DNA from: Lycocorax pyrrhopterus obiensis
Taxonomy: Eukaryota; Chordata; Aves; Passeriformes; Paradisaeidae
Assembly: GCA_014706295.1 (NCBI GenBank)
Contig: JACSVZ010000002.1
Location: 21,125,994 to 21,189,993 of the forward strand
Length of the DNA: 64,000 nt
Direction of reading: 5' to 3'
A model generated the notes under the pieces. That model made no database searches, was not told the DNA's origin, and saw nothing but the letters and a program-made list of their open reading frames with translations. Position 1 is the stretch's first letter; every line of letters starts with the position of its first letter. A program made the translations under genes and the position numbers. Below are positions 13,301-26,176 of the stretch, one piece after another.

Positions 13301-16300
13301 CTTGAAAGTCTTAACAGAGTTTGGTGGTTTTTTTGAGGAGGAAAAAGTGGATAAATTTACACCAGGTCTCTGTGTTAAGAGGTTAAGAGTTCTTTTCATG
13401 GAGAAAGAGTGTCAACTGAAAATTGTGCTCTGGAGTCTCTGTGTCCCTAAGGTGGCAGGATTCCAAACAGTTTCCCCTGGACTCACAAGAATGAGCTCCA
13501 CAGAGGCCTTTTTGGCAAGACTTTGGGATGCCATATTCCCTGACAGGTCATGTGTACTTTGGTTGATGACTTTTGTCTGCCTACCTGGGCTAGAGCTGGG
13601 CATTTTCTGGTTTTGGCTGATATTTTAAAGAAAATACAAAACATAGCTTTATCACAAAACTTGTTAAGAAAAAATAATTTCAAACTCTAAACTTAATTAT
13701 TATAATGATTTTGCTTTTAAAATGTTTTAAACTTCAGATTTTCAACAAAATTCTTTATTCCATAAAATAGGTGGGGTTATTTCTTGAAGATATCTCATGC
13801 AATTAATTAGAATTTCTAACTATCTCCAACATACACATCTGTGGATTAAATAACATTCCTAGAAGGCTTCACTATGCCTTTTTACACTGATCTGGCATAT
13901 TTACTTGTTCACATTATTCTTAAATGGTGCTATACATTCAAATGAACCCATCATGATTTCAGTGAATACCAAAGCAATTAATAATGATTAAACACTTACA
14001 TTAAATGTCATTCTCTCGCGTGTATTTCAGTTAGAAAAAAATTCTGGCATCTATTTTTATTTGAAGAGAGTCACATTGCCCACAGAAAATTTCAAGTACA
14101 TACTCAAAGTTTAGCAATTAGCATAGATCAGAAGGCCAGAAAAAGAACAGACAGTGAGAAGTGGTTTGGAATTTTGGTTATTTCATAGGAGGCATGTGCT
14201 TTCTCAAGCTGTTTCTTTCCTGGAATCAAGATGAAAATCAACATGTAAAAAAAAATCTTTTCCAGCTTTTTGAAGAAGAGAAGAGATGAGAGAGGTTTCT
14301 TTATTGCTGTTGCCACATTTGGTTATGAAAACCAAGAATGGGAGTTTGAGTGCAATCCATCCCTGGGTCTTTTGGCAGTTATGAGGTGTCAGAAGAGTTT
14401 TTTTCTGCTTAGCTTGTCATAGTGGGTGTTTCAGCTGTCACTTGTGAACCAGACTGCAGGGCTAATGGAGGCCCTCCTACTTTCCCTCGCCTGGTTTCTT
14501 TTGTGACCACACATATTTTTGTATACACAGACACTAATAGTGGGGAGGGAAACAGGAGACAACCAGAGCAGTTTCATGTATCTCTGATCATATAAAATAT
14601 AACAAGCCTTACTATGGGATTGAAAAGAAGATGAGGATATATCTGTCCTCCAGGGACAGTTTGTCATTTATGACAAAATCTTTGCCAAAAAATCAAATTG
14701 AAGTGGTTTCTATTTTGCATTTTGCAGGCCTCACCATAATAGCAGCTGTGGCAACTCTAACAGGACAGAAGATAAAAGAGTGGTAAGTTCAATACTTGTA
14801 CAGCAGTTCAATGTATTTAACCACAAGACTATTGAAATTATTTCCCTTTTTTGGCATGGTTGTGGACTAGAAGGACATACAATTGCTGAACTTGTAATAA
14901 GATTCAGGAATTCTGATAAAAGTAAATTATTTATCACTTACTGCCCCATTTACAGGCCTGATGGTTTTTATAACGGTATTACCCAGAATCTTTTACTGCT
15001 CAAGATAGTCGCCCTTGCTGAGGAGGAATTAATTACAGCACCTGATGGAGAGGGTGCAGGGCAGATGGGCAAGTGGATAGTGCAAATTCATCATGGTTCC
15101 TCCTGGCATGGCAGCCTTTATAAAAAAAGAAACACATGGTTTTTTTCCTCCCTTTTTTCTCAGGGTACAGCAGAGTGACATTAATCTGCCATGACTGAGA
15201 TATCAGTTTGGTTAGCAGGCACAAAGCAACCTTAAGCAAAAGGGCAGAGCAGCTTGAGAAATGTTGGCTGTTAGTGTTTGGTAACAGCCCGATCGAGAAG
15301 CCCTGAAGTGGTTCAAATCACAGCCTGCCTGCTAAGTGGTCTTTGGGGAGCCTGCTCTGCATCTAATCCCAACGAGAGAAATATGAATGGGAGTAGACTG
15401 GAGATCAATGTAGGTGCCTTGCTGGGGATATTAACTACCCCACCTTCACTTCTGGCTCCTGCAGCATGACAACTCTATTCCCAGAAGGCCAGAGGATTCT
15501 GTTGGGGTCTGTTGCAAAGTCTATTGAAAGCAGGAGAATTGACATTTTGCTGATTGTCTCGACTGCTTTGACATCGCACAAGCAGTACAAATGATCACTT
15601 ATGTAAAGGTTATTTGAATAAAGGTAAGATCCCTTGGTGTGACTTAACTGCGAAACCATTCCAGTTCCCTTCAGATGTCCCTCTGAGATTTCTAGTCTCC
15701 TAAAATGTGCATGTATTTCTAATTTGCCTGTAGGTTAGGAAAAAGCTGGAATCTGAAGTCTGCAGAGCAGACTGAGCTTTCAGAATACACTGAAACTAGG
15801 CTTATTCAAAAAGGCTCTTCCAAGGCTTTAAACAAGACATGAAAAAACATTTGAACCATTTGTGTCTCAGGGAGCTGAGGTGGGAGCAGACAGGGAGCTG
15901 CTGGAATGGGTGCTCCTGCCCAGAGTTACAGGGTAAGTGAAGGATTTGCTCTGCAGCAGGAGTTTTGCTGTGCAGCCCCAGGGAGCTTTGCTGCCCACTC
16001 CCCAGTGTCATGGGGAGGGTTCCTGCAGCAGCTGGGGAAGGGGTGCTTTTGGGAGACAAAGTTATGCAGCTTGAGCTCTCATTTAGTGTCTCAGTCTTTG
16101 GAAGCACTTGGATTATGTTCATAGGGTTTTCCCAGCAGGTCCTCTTAGGGCTAGAGGTGTTGGGGAGAGAGAGGTGTGCTGGTTTGTTTTGGTTTTCAAA
16201 CCAACATCAAACTTTTTTAGATTAAACTACTTAAGTTGAGGAGATGAAGTTTTAAGAATCATCGTGAAATATTGCAAAGGGCTAGTGATATTTCAACAGC

Positions 16301-19300
16301 AAAATTGCGTATTAGATGCAGACTGGACACTCGTTCTTCGCAGCTCCTGTTGTGGGGAATGGCAGGGACACTTGTGCAGAATCCCTCTGAAAGGGGAAAG
16401 CCCATGTCCTGATGTCCTAAACCAGACCTGCCATGTACTGTCAGAGCACGTCTGGAGATTTGTGCGATTAAACCCTGCATCTGCATGCCCATATAGGCAT
16501 TTTTTTCATTAACTGTATAGTTAACTATATCCAATTAGCATACACCGACATACCTGAAACATGCAAAAACCTGTCACCAAAAATTGCAAGCATAGTTTTA
16601 GATATTACTCTCCTTCATGTCTGAAAGATTCTCAGATACTTTGCTGCACTGATAGATACTGTTAGATCATAAGAAAAAATGAAGTTACCGTAGGTTGGTG
16701 GGAATAGTTTGCACCTGTGGATGAATAAGAATTTCAGCTTCTCTGAGTACTTGTCCTGAGCTCTGATTTAACCTGATGCAAAATCATTTTGAAAAGATCA
16801 CACCTGAGATTAGACCCACTACTGCTGCATTGTGCCATATTGGGGAAACTGTGATCAGAAGCATTTGAAACTCCCCCGTATCCCAGGAACTGCCTTAGTT
16901 ATGCTCCTGAGATAAACTGGAACTGAGGGAAGGAGACTCTGGCCACTTCGTTTGCAGAAATGTGCCGACAACCTTTGTAATTATGCTCTGCTCCTACTTC
17001 TAGGCTCCTGAGGGATCATGTGTTGATTACAAAATAGCCTATGAAATGGTATCATATGAAAATCGTGAGAGTCACATCACAGTTAGGTGAACAGATTTCT
17101 TATTGCTCCTTCAAAACAGTTTCTCCTATAATACTGAGGTCTCACCAATATGTTGAAAAATACCCCACATTTGTACATTCCATGCAATGTAGCTGAAAAG
17201 CTTTGTACCCAAGTGCTAATACTCCTTAGGAGGCTTTTCTTACAAGGCCGTGGGCCAGAAATCCTGATTTACTTTAAATGCAGTAAAACTTCAGCCTACT
17301 GCTGTTGCACAGAAAAAATGTCATCGCTCTGGATGTGATGGCAAGTTTTCCACCAGAAAGGTACAACATTTCTGTCAGAAAATCTACACTCTCTACTGAC
17401 ACAGAAAAGCCCAACATGGGGAAGAGACCTGGTGATTTCTTTTTCTGTGTATTTTGGTTGTAAAGTTTTGCTAGAGCTCTTTCTTAAAATGAAAATGCTG
17501 TACCATACGTACATGAAGAACATGAGCTGATGCCAAGGTATAGCAGTCATCTGGAATTGCCTGTTGGATTCATACTTGCAATAAATTAGTGTATGATGAT
17601 TTTTATAACAAATTATGAGATGCCAAGTAATTATTAATTATTGGACACTTGTTATACAGTATTGCCTATCAGTGAGTGACTCCATCTGGTCTGAAACTAT
17701 TGCAAATACTCTAAAGCAAGACTGTTTACGAGTAGGAAGGACTTCATAAAATGGAAAGTAAAAGGATGGAAAAATAGAAAAGAAGAACTATTTCCAACTT
17801 TCTTTTTTAAATTTGCTTGGCACTGAGGTTCAGTGAAATTCTTGTTAGACTTTTCAGAGTCCTGCAAGAGACTAGCCTTCCATGCAGAGCTGGTTACATG
17901 AAGTTCTCATGTGTTGCAGACTGCCTGCCAACCCATGTTCTCACCAACATATGGGTTCATCTGCATCTGCAAGAGGAGTGGACTAGCAATGAGAGAAGAT
18001 TGTTTTGCTCTCCTCATTATCATTAACAGACTTTTGTTAGACTTTCTATATTGAGGAAAAATAATTGTTGCTAACACTGTGAGCAATACTGAATGGGCAG
18101 CATTGACTGGTGCTGAAGTCACATTTAATGACTCTGCTTTGGCAGAATCTTTACAGCAGCTTTACATCAGGCCAGATTTGTTTCCAAGTGTCTCCAGAAT
18201 CAGTGTGCTTGATCAACCCTCACCTTTCTCACTGCAACTTTCTTGCTTATTGTCATATTTCACCATTTGTCCTCCAATAAGAGCAGGAGGATTCCTTTGC
18301 TGGATATGTTGGCTGACCTCCCACATACCATCTTAATTTCCTTCTAACAAGGCTTTTCAAATGTAAAGTTGCAATTTTATTGCTGAGAGACATTTGAGCA
18401 TGCATAGTGATAACAGAAGCAAGGGACTCTGCAGATGTGACTCTTCGTCACCATAATCCCACCATTCAAGTGGAGATGACCATCTGGTCCAGCTTCATGT
18501 AAGTATTGCTTACACTCAAAACTATAAGGCTTCTCAAGTTCAGAGTGTAAATATTTTTTCTGTCCAATCTGAAAAACTCCATGAGCAAGTTGGATCTCTC
18601 AAACATCGCTGAGTAAGCATAGACAAGTCCTCCACTTTTTGGGTTTCATTGTGATTTGTGTTTGATGATGCACTAGCAGCTTCACTTAAGGAAGGATTTT
18701 ACTTCAGTTACACATCTATTGACAGCCAGCTAATCACACACATTTGAAATCTTTGGGCCAGGAGCTCCATTTGTGTCATTTCAGTTGACATGTACTGATT
18801 TCCTGAAGGCAGCTGAGGATGTGGCAAGTTACACAGACCTGTCTTGCTACTTTTTTCACCTATGGATGGCTTGAGTGAGCAGCTTCTGCTAAAAGTCCAG
18901 TTATTTTCTTCTCTTGGACCACAGGTAAATTTGTATGTAGATCCTTTCCCGTTTTGTTGGTATTTCCCCTCTTCCTTCTTAATCATTAGTGGTTTTGGTG
19001 TTGGGTTTTTTTTTTGTTTGTGATCTGTTTTTTTAACCTTCCTTTTAATTCCCTGTTTGACTCATTTCTCTGTGCTTTCTGCAAAAAGCATTTTGTTTTT
19101 ATTCCTAGGCAACATCTGACCACCTGTTCTGTCTTTCCTGCTTGTCACCATGCTCCCTGCCAGAGTCAGCACAGTAAGTCAGGGAGAAACAAATGTCTTG
19201 CTTGTCAGTGCCTTTTCTACTTCCTGCTGTCCAGACTTCAAGGGTTAGTTCTCACTCCAGTTTAAATCACAGGAATCCTAAAGAGGGATTTGTTTTTCCA

Positions 19301-20560
19301 CTTGCCTAAACATCCTTCCTTCATTAGGACTCTTTTCCAAATAAAATTATGAGATTTAAATCTGACCTTGCCCAGGAGAGTAATCAAAAGAATTTTTTTT
19401 GTTACACCCCAGAAGGGCTTTTATTTTCCACTGAACAAAAATAATTTTTTTCTTGCTGACCTTCAGCTGTCTCAGAAGCAAATCCCAGTGATTAACAGGT
19501 AAGACTCATATTCTGCAACTTGGTTGCCACTTGACAGCAGGATTTCGTCAGCACTTAGCTGCTTTTTTTCCTTCCTTGGGGTAGTGTTTCCGGTGGAAAT
19601 CACCTCATCTATCAATTACAGTGGGTGTCTTTTCAACCAGGGTTGAGACTCTGCAGAGTCCTGTCACTGTGAATAGTCACATTCATACCAAGGGAAGGTA
19701 TTTCTGGTGTTTTAGGAGAGTAACAGGTGCAGAAATCTGGTATGGAGCATTTCTACCACCAAAAGAATGACAGACAGAAGAAGAACTGAATGGGGAAACA
19801 TGCGTAGGGTTCAGGGAAATGGCAAGTTTACTCAGTGCTTTTTGAGGCCACTTCCAACAACTCTGGCCCTTGCCCAGGATAAGCCACCCACTTGCAGTTT
19901 TCCACATGTAATTTCTCATGCTGCAAATTGATTGGGAAGTCGGAGGTGGCCAAGTGCAGCTCATTTAGATGTGTACAGCTAATTTAAATAAACTGAGTGA
20001 TTGTCTGTACACCAGAAGGACAAGTCATTCTATTGCTGGCAGTTTTCTGGCAGTAGGACTAATATTTTTCAGTGTTCTAGCTGCACACAGCTGTCTCAGC
20101 TGTCCTGTCCTGAGCACCTGTGGCCATCTTCACCCTCACAGCAGATATGAGCTCACAGTCCCTGAGAAGCCCCTTGCTTCAGTTTGTGGCTTGAAGCTAA
20201 GATGACAGATTCCAGGGAACGATCCAGACTTTCAGCAGATGCAACTAGTGAGTAATATCTATTCTAGAGCCTATCAAGCACGAATCCTGGCTTTCTGCTA
20301 GAAGTAACTGTCTGTTTTTATGTATGTATTTTTTATTTGAATCCTTGGCACACAGCGACTGACTGGAGTCTTTCATATTCCAGAAAGCGAGCAGCAAAGG
20401 CAGAATGTAGCAGTTTTCTCTCAACTAACAAACTATGCTTTTGTTGATTTATTGTTTATTTTGCTTCTGCGTTAAAATGTGGTGCTTAAGAACTCTATTT
20501 TAATTGCAAATGAAAGAAACATAGCTTTCTTGCTTCTGCGGGACGAATGCCCGTCTTACA
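10317..20560. other. Unique AT-rich noncoding block
   Basis: About 10 kb contains no recognised repeat and no convincing exon. The longest frames (13224-13628 and 14780-15178, plus strand, about 132-134 codons) lack domains, share space with opposite-strand frames and look like chance. A moderately GC-richer stretch lies at about 15.85-16.15 kb. A small inverted/direct repeat cluster at 10615-10649 is listed separately. Confidence 0.55.
10615..10649. repeat. Hairpin plus 12-bp tandem duplication
   Basis: The arm tagagaagct (10615-10624) pairs perfectly with agcttctcta (10629-10638) across a 4-base loop. The right arm is part of agtagcttctct, which occurs twice in tandem (10626-10637 and 10638-10649). 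This is probably a slippage product. It lies about 300 bp from the LTR edge. Confidence 0.7.
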
Positions 20561-20641
20561 AGAATGACTGAGAGGAGAAGGCTCTTTTGGCTTTCTCCTC
20601 GGAAGCTCTGTGGAAGATGAGGAATACGAAGGAGCTCAGTA

Positions 20642-20840
20642 GTGCCGGGGCAAGCGGGCTGCTCGGCTGTGTTTGTGGGGAGCGTTGTGACTCAGCTGGC
20701 GCGGGAGGCTCCCTGGCACCGGCGCCGTGGCTGCGTGGGACGGCGGAGCGGGGGCCGAGAGCGCCGCGCCGCGTGGGAGCCCACGGCAGCTCCTCGGAGC
20801 TGGGGCCGCTCCAGGAGCCAGAAAGGCAGGCTCAGGGCCG
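20642..20840. promoter_or_regulatory. Small CpG-dense islet, candidate promoter or orphan CpG island
   Basis: By eye about 23 CpG dinucleotides lie within roughly 200 bp of very GC-rich sequence (for example around 20735-20775). Bulk vertebrate DNA, including most of this window, is CpG-depleted. An AP-1/NF-E2-type TGACTCAGC sits at about 20688-20696. No TATA box or clear Inr was identified. Two to three overlapping frames of up to about 120 codons cross it on both strands, as expected from stop-poor GC-rich DNA, so coding is not supported. It could be an alternative or lncRNA promoter, an orphan island or a remnant of an inserted GC-rich repeat. The islet is near the lower size limit of usual CpG-island definitions. 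Confidence 0.5.
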
Positions 20841-20859
20841 TTGTCCTGTGTACATGATT

Positions 20860-23444
20860 TCTCCATAACCTGTTTTGCCTTCCCCTCTCTAAGACCTGTG
20901 TTTGTTGCCATAGTGAGAGGACGCAGCTCAGACAGCGAATGCTTGCTTTTATTTGACGGAAGTCTAAATAAAAATAAGGGCAGAACAGTTCTGCACAGTC
21001 CTAGAGAGAATCCTTCTCTGGCTTCAGTGTTTGCCTCTCATCCAGTGAAAACTGACGCTCTTAGACAGAAATGCACTCAGGATGGCACATTGTAACTCAC
21101 CCTGGGCAACCGCACTAAGGAGTGGAGCTATTGGGACATGACAGAGAGAGAGGGAATACAAAAAGAAGATGCAGAAATAGAGAAAATGTAGTTCATTTCC
21201 TGGCTGAGAAGGGTAAATGTGGGAAGGAAGAGAAGAGGAACATACCCGTACTGCCTGCAATAGCATGCTATGACCTCTCCAAGGCAGAGAAGAGGAATGC
21301 CATGGCCAGGAAGGAAGGACAGGCTTCTCCCAGGACTTGAGCTAGCAGTGATGTGTTTGTGGACCTCTGGAGTGCTCTAACATAGAAATTGTCTGCGGTG
21401 CATTTGTATCCTGGGGGTCTAAGAAAAGGCTTGTGTTTGACACGTGAGCCCTGCAAGTCAGCAACTAGGCTTTCCTATCTACCAAGATCTTTCTACATAG
21501 TTCTTAATCTAAATACAAGTAGAAATGCACGCTATGACCTGTCTAGCTTTCTCCTTTTCTGGTCTTACCCCCTAGAAAGACTCAGAGGCAAGATTTTGCT
21601 CACCTCTATTAAATCACCATCTTCATTTGTGACAGTGCCATGAAGGGAAGCCCACATAGGCAGAACAAGTGAGCTAGCAAGGAGAAGAACAGTCAAATGT
21701 GTCCTAAAAAGGAAGACAAACATCCAGGTACAGAAGGCATTGATCATTCTGCCTGCATGATCAATGGGAGAGTTGCCAATGACACAAATGAGAGTGAATT
21801 GGCAGGAAAGAGAATGGGAAATATTTGCAAAGAAGTGCATCAGCTTTGCATGTATAGAAGAAAAAGCAGCTGCATTAGCAACTGTCCCATTAGAAAGTGT
21901 TCAAGGAAATTGAGATCCATTGTTTCTATCTTCCAGGCATTAATTGTACAGTTTTGCTCTAACTACCAATTAGAGCATTTAATCCGTCCGCACCCTTTTT
22001 CCCCCCACCCTCTATGCAATGCAGTAAGGATGGAAGTTAAGTTCAGAAGAAATGAGAGAACTCTTACACAGCAGTGTATGAGGGTGTTCTTTCTTCAGAG
22101 ACTGACCAAGACTCCAGCAGTCCCTCCCCTGCAAGTGCTGACCTGTGCCATGGGCAGACCAAGAAGTGATGCTGTTGTCAGTGTCTCCACTACACATGCA
22201 GGGAGACCCCATTTGAACACGACCTTCACTACTGCATATACAGCATGGGAGGGGTATCAATCCTCAGCCATCTCACTCAACCACATCTCTGCCACTACCC
22301 GATTTGCAAAAGCTTTATGAAGACTTACCAACACAACAGGCGGGATGCTAAACTCAATTTGTGAATTTAGAGGCCCCTTCTGAAAACATGATTCCTGATG
22401 GTAAAAATTTGTGTTGGAAGATACAACAGTGTAAGTGGTCCATGACTTCTTGCATTGGCAAATGAGCAGTGACTGCTCTGGAGTACCCTGCATGACCTAC
22501 AACTGGTGATTTGAAAGAGTGGCTTGGCAACTGCAGCTGAAAGCAAAACTTATCAGAGCACCAGATACTGTGTTAGATTTGAGCTTTCTGGATTGCCAGA
22601 AAGTTTTCCTGATGAAATAGAATCATATTCCATGACTCTACTAATCAGCTAAGTTTCCATATGTGATATGATCCTCTTCATTAAGCAGATTTGTTCCTTC
22701 ATCTCAGTTCTCTAAAATACCAGTTTTGGTGAACTACTAATTCTTACTTTCCAAGAGTCAGTTATGAAAAACTGTGGTTTTGAAAATATTGCTTTCCTGT
22801 GAGCTGTCTCAGCCTTTTGCAGTGATGATATCCTAAAATACTTCTGGAGACAAATGTCTACCCTTTATTGTAGAAGCAGATGCTCCTTTTAGTAGTGAAG
22901 GGACAGCTACTTCCATGGCACTGTCTTTGTCAGTAACATGGGAAAATAAAGCAATACTAAAATAGGGTTGCAGCGAAGACGTTTGGTGTGTAATCTTCCC
23001 CTCCATCATGTAAACAGTATATTTGTGGGGTTTTATATGAAATACATTCTGCACATAGAAAATGGAATTGTTGCACCAGAAAAGAGCAGCAGATCAGAAT
23101 ATTATGAAGAACTGGATAGCCAGAGGATTAAAATAGATTAGGCAATAGAAAATTGGGTAAAATGTAATTTCACTTAAGGAAGAGTGGTACAATCTTTTCA
23201 TGTAAACTAGGAATTCATAGGTTTGAAATTAAAAAGGAGAAGAAAACCAAAGTGTGTTACTGAATGACAGAGTCCCTGTAAGCAGTAATTATCACGCAAT
23301 TGTGAAAGAATCAGATTTGGTACTAATGTAGCATATGAAGCATAATCAGCAAAAAAAAAGAGGAAAGTATAGAAGTCATTGTACAGTATAGATTATTTGA
23401 AATAATTCTGTCTGTCTGTGTGCTAGAAACATTAAATAAAATTA
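20860..23444. other. Unique noncoding block with a 207-codon chance frame
   Basis: A plus-strand frame at 21697-22320 (207 codons) is among the longest in the window. Its residues show no domain, signal peptide or repeat, and opposite-strand frames overlap it. I see no flanking splice or promoter context, so I treat it as noncoding. A 10-bp stem with a 9-nt loop (21738-21766) lies near its start. The remainder is AT-rich and unremarkable. Confidence 0.5.
21738..21766. repeat. 10-bp inverted repeat, 9-nt loop
   Basis: The arm cattgatcat (21738-21747) is perfectly complementary to atgatcaatg (21757-21766). A stem this long with a loop this short is close to chance expectation for 64 kb, so it is recorded without functional claim. 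Confidence 0.6.
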
Positions 23445-23800
23445 GAATTGGTGCAGGGAGTGAGGATGACCAGAGGAATAGATGTTAAAACAGTTGGTCG
23501 GTACAGCTTAGCAGACTGGCTGGGTGGAAACTGGGAGAGCATATGATAGTGCTCTATAAATGCATAAAGGACATATGTAGTCAGAATAAGAAGAGATATT
23601 TAAGCAAAATCATACAAGCACAGAACAAATAAATACATATTTTAAGACGGAAATCAGGGGAAAAGTGTTTCTAATTGTTGGTGAGATTCTGGAACAGCCT
23701 CACACAAGAGGTAATTTCAGCAGCCTGAACATGATGAGTTTATGAGAAGAAGTGTGTAGTATGACTGCCTGAAGTTGCAGAATAAAGGACCCAAGACCTT
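23445..23800 (+). mobile_element. Ancient CR1 LINE 3' fragment
   Basis: This heavily decayed plus-strand copy is recognised by order of features. A frame reading LYKCIKDI (about 23551-23574) resembles the conserved 'YKYIK' stretch near the C-terminus of CR1 pol. It is followed by a region reading like 'gttctggaacagcctc' (about 23686-23701) and a decayed 3' end. Stops interrupt every frame. It belongs to an old CR1 stratum shared broadly among archosaurs and turtles rather than the young avian subfamilies. Ends are uncertain by tens of bases. Confidence 0.6.
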
Positions 23801-24739
23801 CCTATTTGGGTTCACATACTGTGTTTTCTCACTTTCACATACAAATCAGCGAAGAGGAGACAACAAAGGTGTACAAATGAACAGCAACCTCGAACCAACA
23901 GTCCAGTTGTACTCCACACTCATCCATGCTCTGGCAAGATGAACAGCCATAGCCAAATAACCATGTTCATGGCCATGGCTTTTCTTCAGACAGCGTGTAA
24001 AGAGTCACCGTCTGTCACCAGGGAGTAAATTGTGTGAATCACTGTCTTCCAGTTAAATGTCACCACTGCTGCAATATCTCAGACAGCCACTTATAGGAGG
24101 CATCCTTGGTTGGGGCCCAGCAGCAGAAGCCTGTGCAGCAAAAAATAGACACAGTGTCCTCCCTCTGCTTTACACCAAACTGCTACAAATGCAACACTCA
24201 GTTGCTAATGTGACAAATGACAAATTCAAACTGTGTTTAACTGATTCGAGCCTATTCCATGAAGTTTCTTGTCAAGGCAGCAAGTTCCATCCCTGCAACA
24301 ATTTCTGTCACAGAAGAATTTAAGCTGCAAAGGGTCTGGGATAGTAGTAATAGAAAATTACTGGTTTATAGTAAAACACTCAAAATATTTGCATTGACCC
24401 TGCTGCTGGCTCTCTGAAGAATCATTCCCTGCCTTAAAACAGGTAATTATTTTCCTTTGTGTCACATGAAAAGTGCCCTTTCTTGTCTTGCATCACAGAT
24501 TTTCAATTCCGATTAAGTTACAACCACAATTCCATGTGAGGAATTGTACTTCCTCAGAACAAAGCAGTTTTCTACTGTACACTGTAAATGTGTTCTCCAC
24601 GGCTGAGTCGCAAAAGCTGCAATTCACCCTCAGCACTCAGATATGCATAGCGTGTGGGGAAAAGCACTGAATCAAAATGACAGAATTGTCCTCAGGTTCT
24701 GAATATTATACTAAGCATGCTTTGGCATCTTATATTTAG

Positions 24740-25520
24740 AGTGAGTTATTTTATGCTCGTTTCCTCTTGACGCAATTTAGTTAATAGCCAAATTCAGTCA
24801 CAAAACCACTTGTAAATAAACACCTTGTTACAGATTACAGTGTTTTCAGTCTCATGGCTCTTTGGCTCAGTCCATCAGCCAATAAAGCCTGCCAATACAG
24901 TATATTAACTTCTGTCATGTTTAAGTGTTTTTATACATTAATGGACCAGCTTGTAATGTCACCGTATAGGCTGCACACTCCTGGATATACAGCATATATG
25001 AGATAAATAAGCTGTCCGAAGAAGACGTTTGTATTGGCTGCTCACTGTTGGTTTCTTCCCATACTGCCCTCAGATGCGGGAGCTGCCCTGGGAGATGAAT
25101 GTGCCAGGATAAGTTATCTGGGGCTCATAAAATCTTTTTTAGAAGATTGAAATAAAGTCAGTGCTTGCAAAAGACAAATCAATTGTGACATTTCTGAATA
25201 GAGTGCGATGCATTTAATTAGCACAAGACATACTGGCAAATGCTGAATTACCCAATAAATCACTGAATGCTGGAACCCATACAGAGCTGGGAATCAGCTG
25301 TCTTGTGAGATGTACAGCAAGTGATAATAGGAAGATCTGGCCATTTCTCCTCCATTTTCTGCTAAATTTCTTCCATTTTGACATTTGCATGCCAGACCAT
25401 TTTAATTATTTTGAAGTATCAAAGAATTTCTCCAGCCTAATCTGAGAAATCTGTGCCATTATCTGCATCTGCTGAGGAATGAAACATGTATTTTATGATA
25501 TGCTATGGGTTTGCTATTCA
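24740..25520. other. Candidate conserved noncoding element (enhancer-like)
   Basis: A long stretch without repeats or open frames contains TTAATTAG (about 25215), TTTGCATG (octamer-like, about 25384) and TTTAATTATTTT (about 25400). Several AATAAA/TTTATT elements also occur. Such density of homeodomain and POU-type sites in unique DNA of gene-poor regions is typical of deeply conserved developmental enhancers. This is inference from composition only. Confidence 0.25.
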
Positions 25521-26100
25521 GTTGGAGGCAAATGGTGGAAATTTAGCCTCTGGGAATAAAGTATTTATAAGAAAATGTACAAAGCTGGTCTCAAGGTAAA
25601 GTGTTGTAGGACCAGGCCCTGTAGTGACAGCTGGCATTGGCCTTGATGTCTTGGGGTCTCCCTGTGTGATGAGCAGAAGGGGCTCCAGGCTTTTTACATC
25701 TGTGAGAAAGGGGAGCAGAGGAGAAGCTGAGCTTCAATGTCTGCATGTGCTGTCGTGCTTGAACTGGCCAGCAGCTCTCTGTTCCCTCCAGCAGAGTTAC
25801 AGCCCCGGCTGTGTGCCTGTAGGCAGAAGTGCTGTCCTTAATGCGCGGTCCCTGTGCACTCACTGCGCCCTTGCAGAGCTGCTGATCCGCCTGGGGTGTG
25901 ACAGAAGTGCTTTGGTAGCCATTTAACAAAACTTTTATTAACTTATAAGAAATCTTTCCAAGTGTTTACAGTGCTCTCACCACCTCCCTACCTGAACTCC
26001 TTCCTTTCATCTCACTTCCCTCTGCTTCACTTCTAAACATTACAAAAAATTCGGTAGCTAGGGTAGTTTTCCAGAGACTTGAGCACCTGAGGTACTTAAG

Positions 26101-26176
26101 AAACAAGCCAAAAAACCAACCAAACCAAAAAAACCCCAAAACAAGACAACAACAAAACCAAACCCCAAATAAATTC
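26101..26176. repeat. A/C-rich simple repeat
   Basis: About 75 bp are composed almost entirely of A and C in irregular CAAA/CCAAA units. The minus strand reads as a G/T-rich run. No adjoining LINE body is visible, so it is a low-complexity tract and not clearly a retroelement tail. Confidence 0.85.

Noticed and set aside
13224..13628. 134-codon plus-strand frame
   Set aside because: No recognisable motif, Cys/Trp/Phe-rich chance composition, and opposite-strand frames across the same bases.
15309..15325. tRNA B-box-like GGTTCAAATC
   Set aside because: No matching A box upstream, no cloverleaf, and no SINE body or tail.
21697..22320. 207-codon plus-strand open frame
   Set aside because: No domain, signal or composition typical of protein. 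Opposite-strand frames overlap and no splice or promoter context is visible. A frame of this length is possible by chance in 64 kb of both strands.
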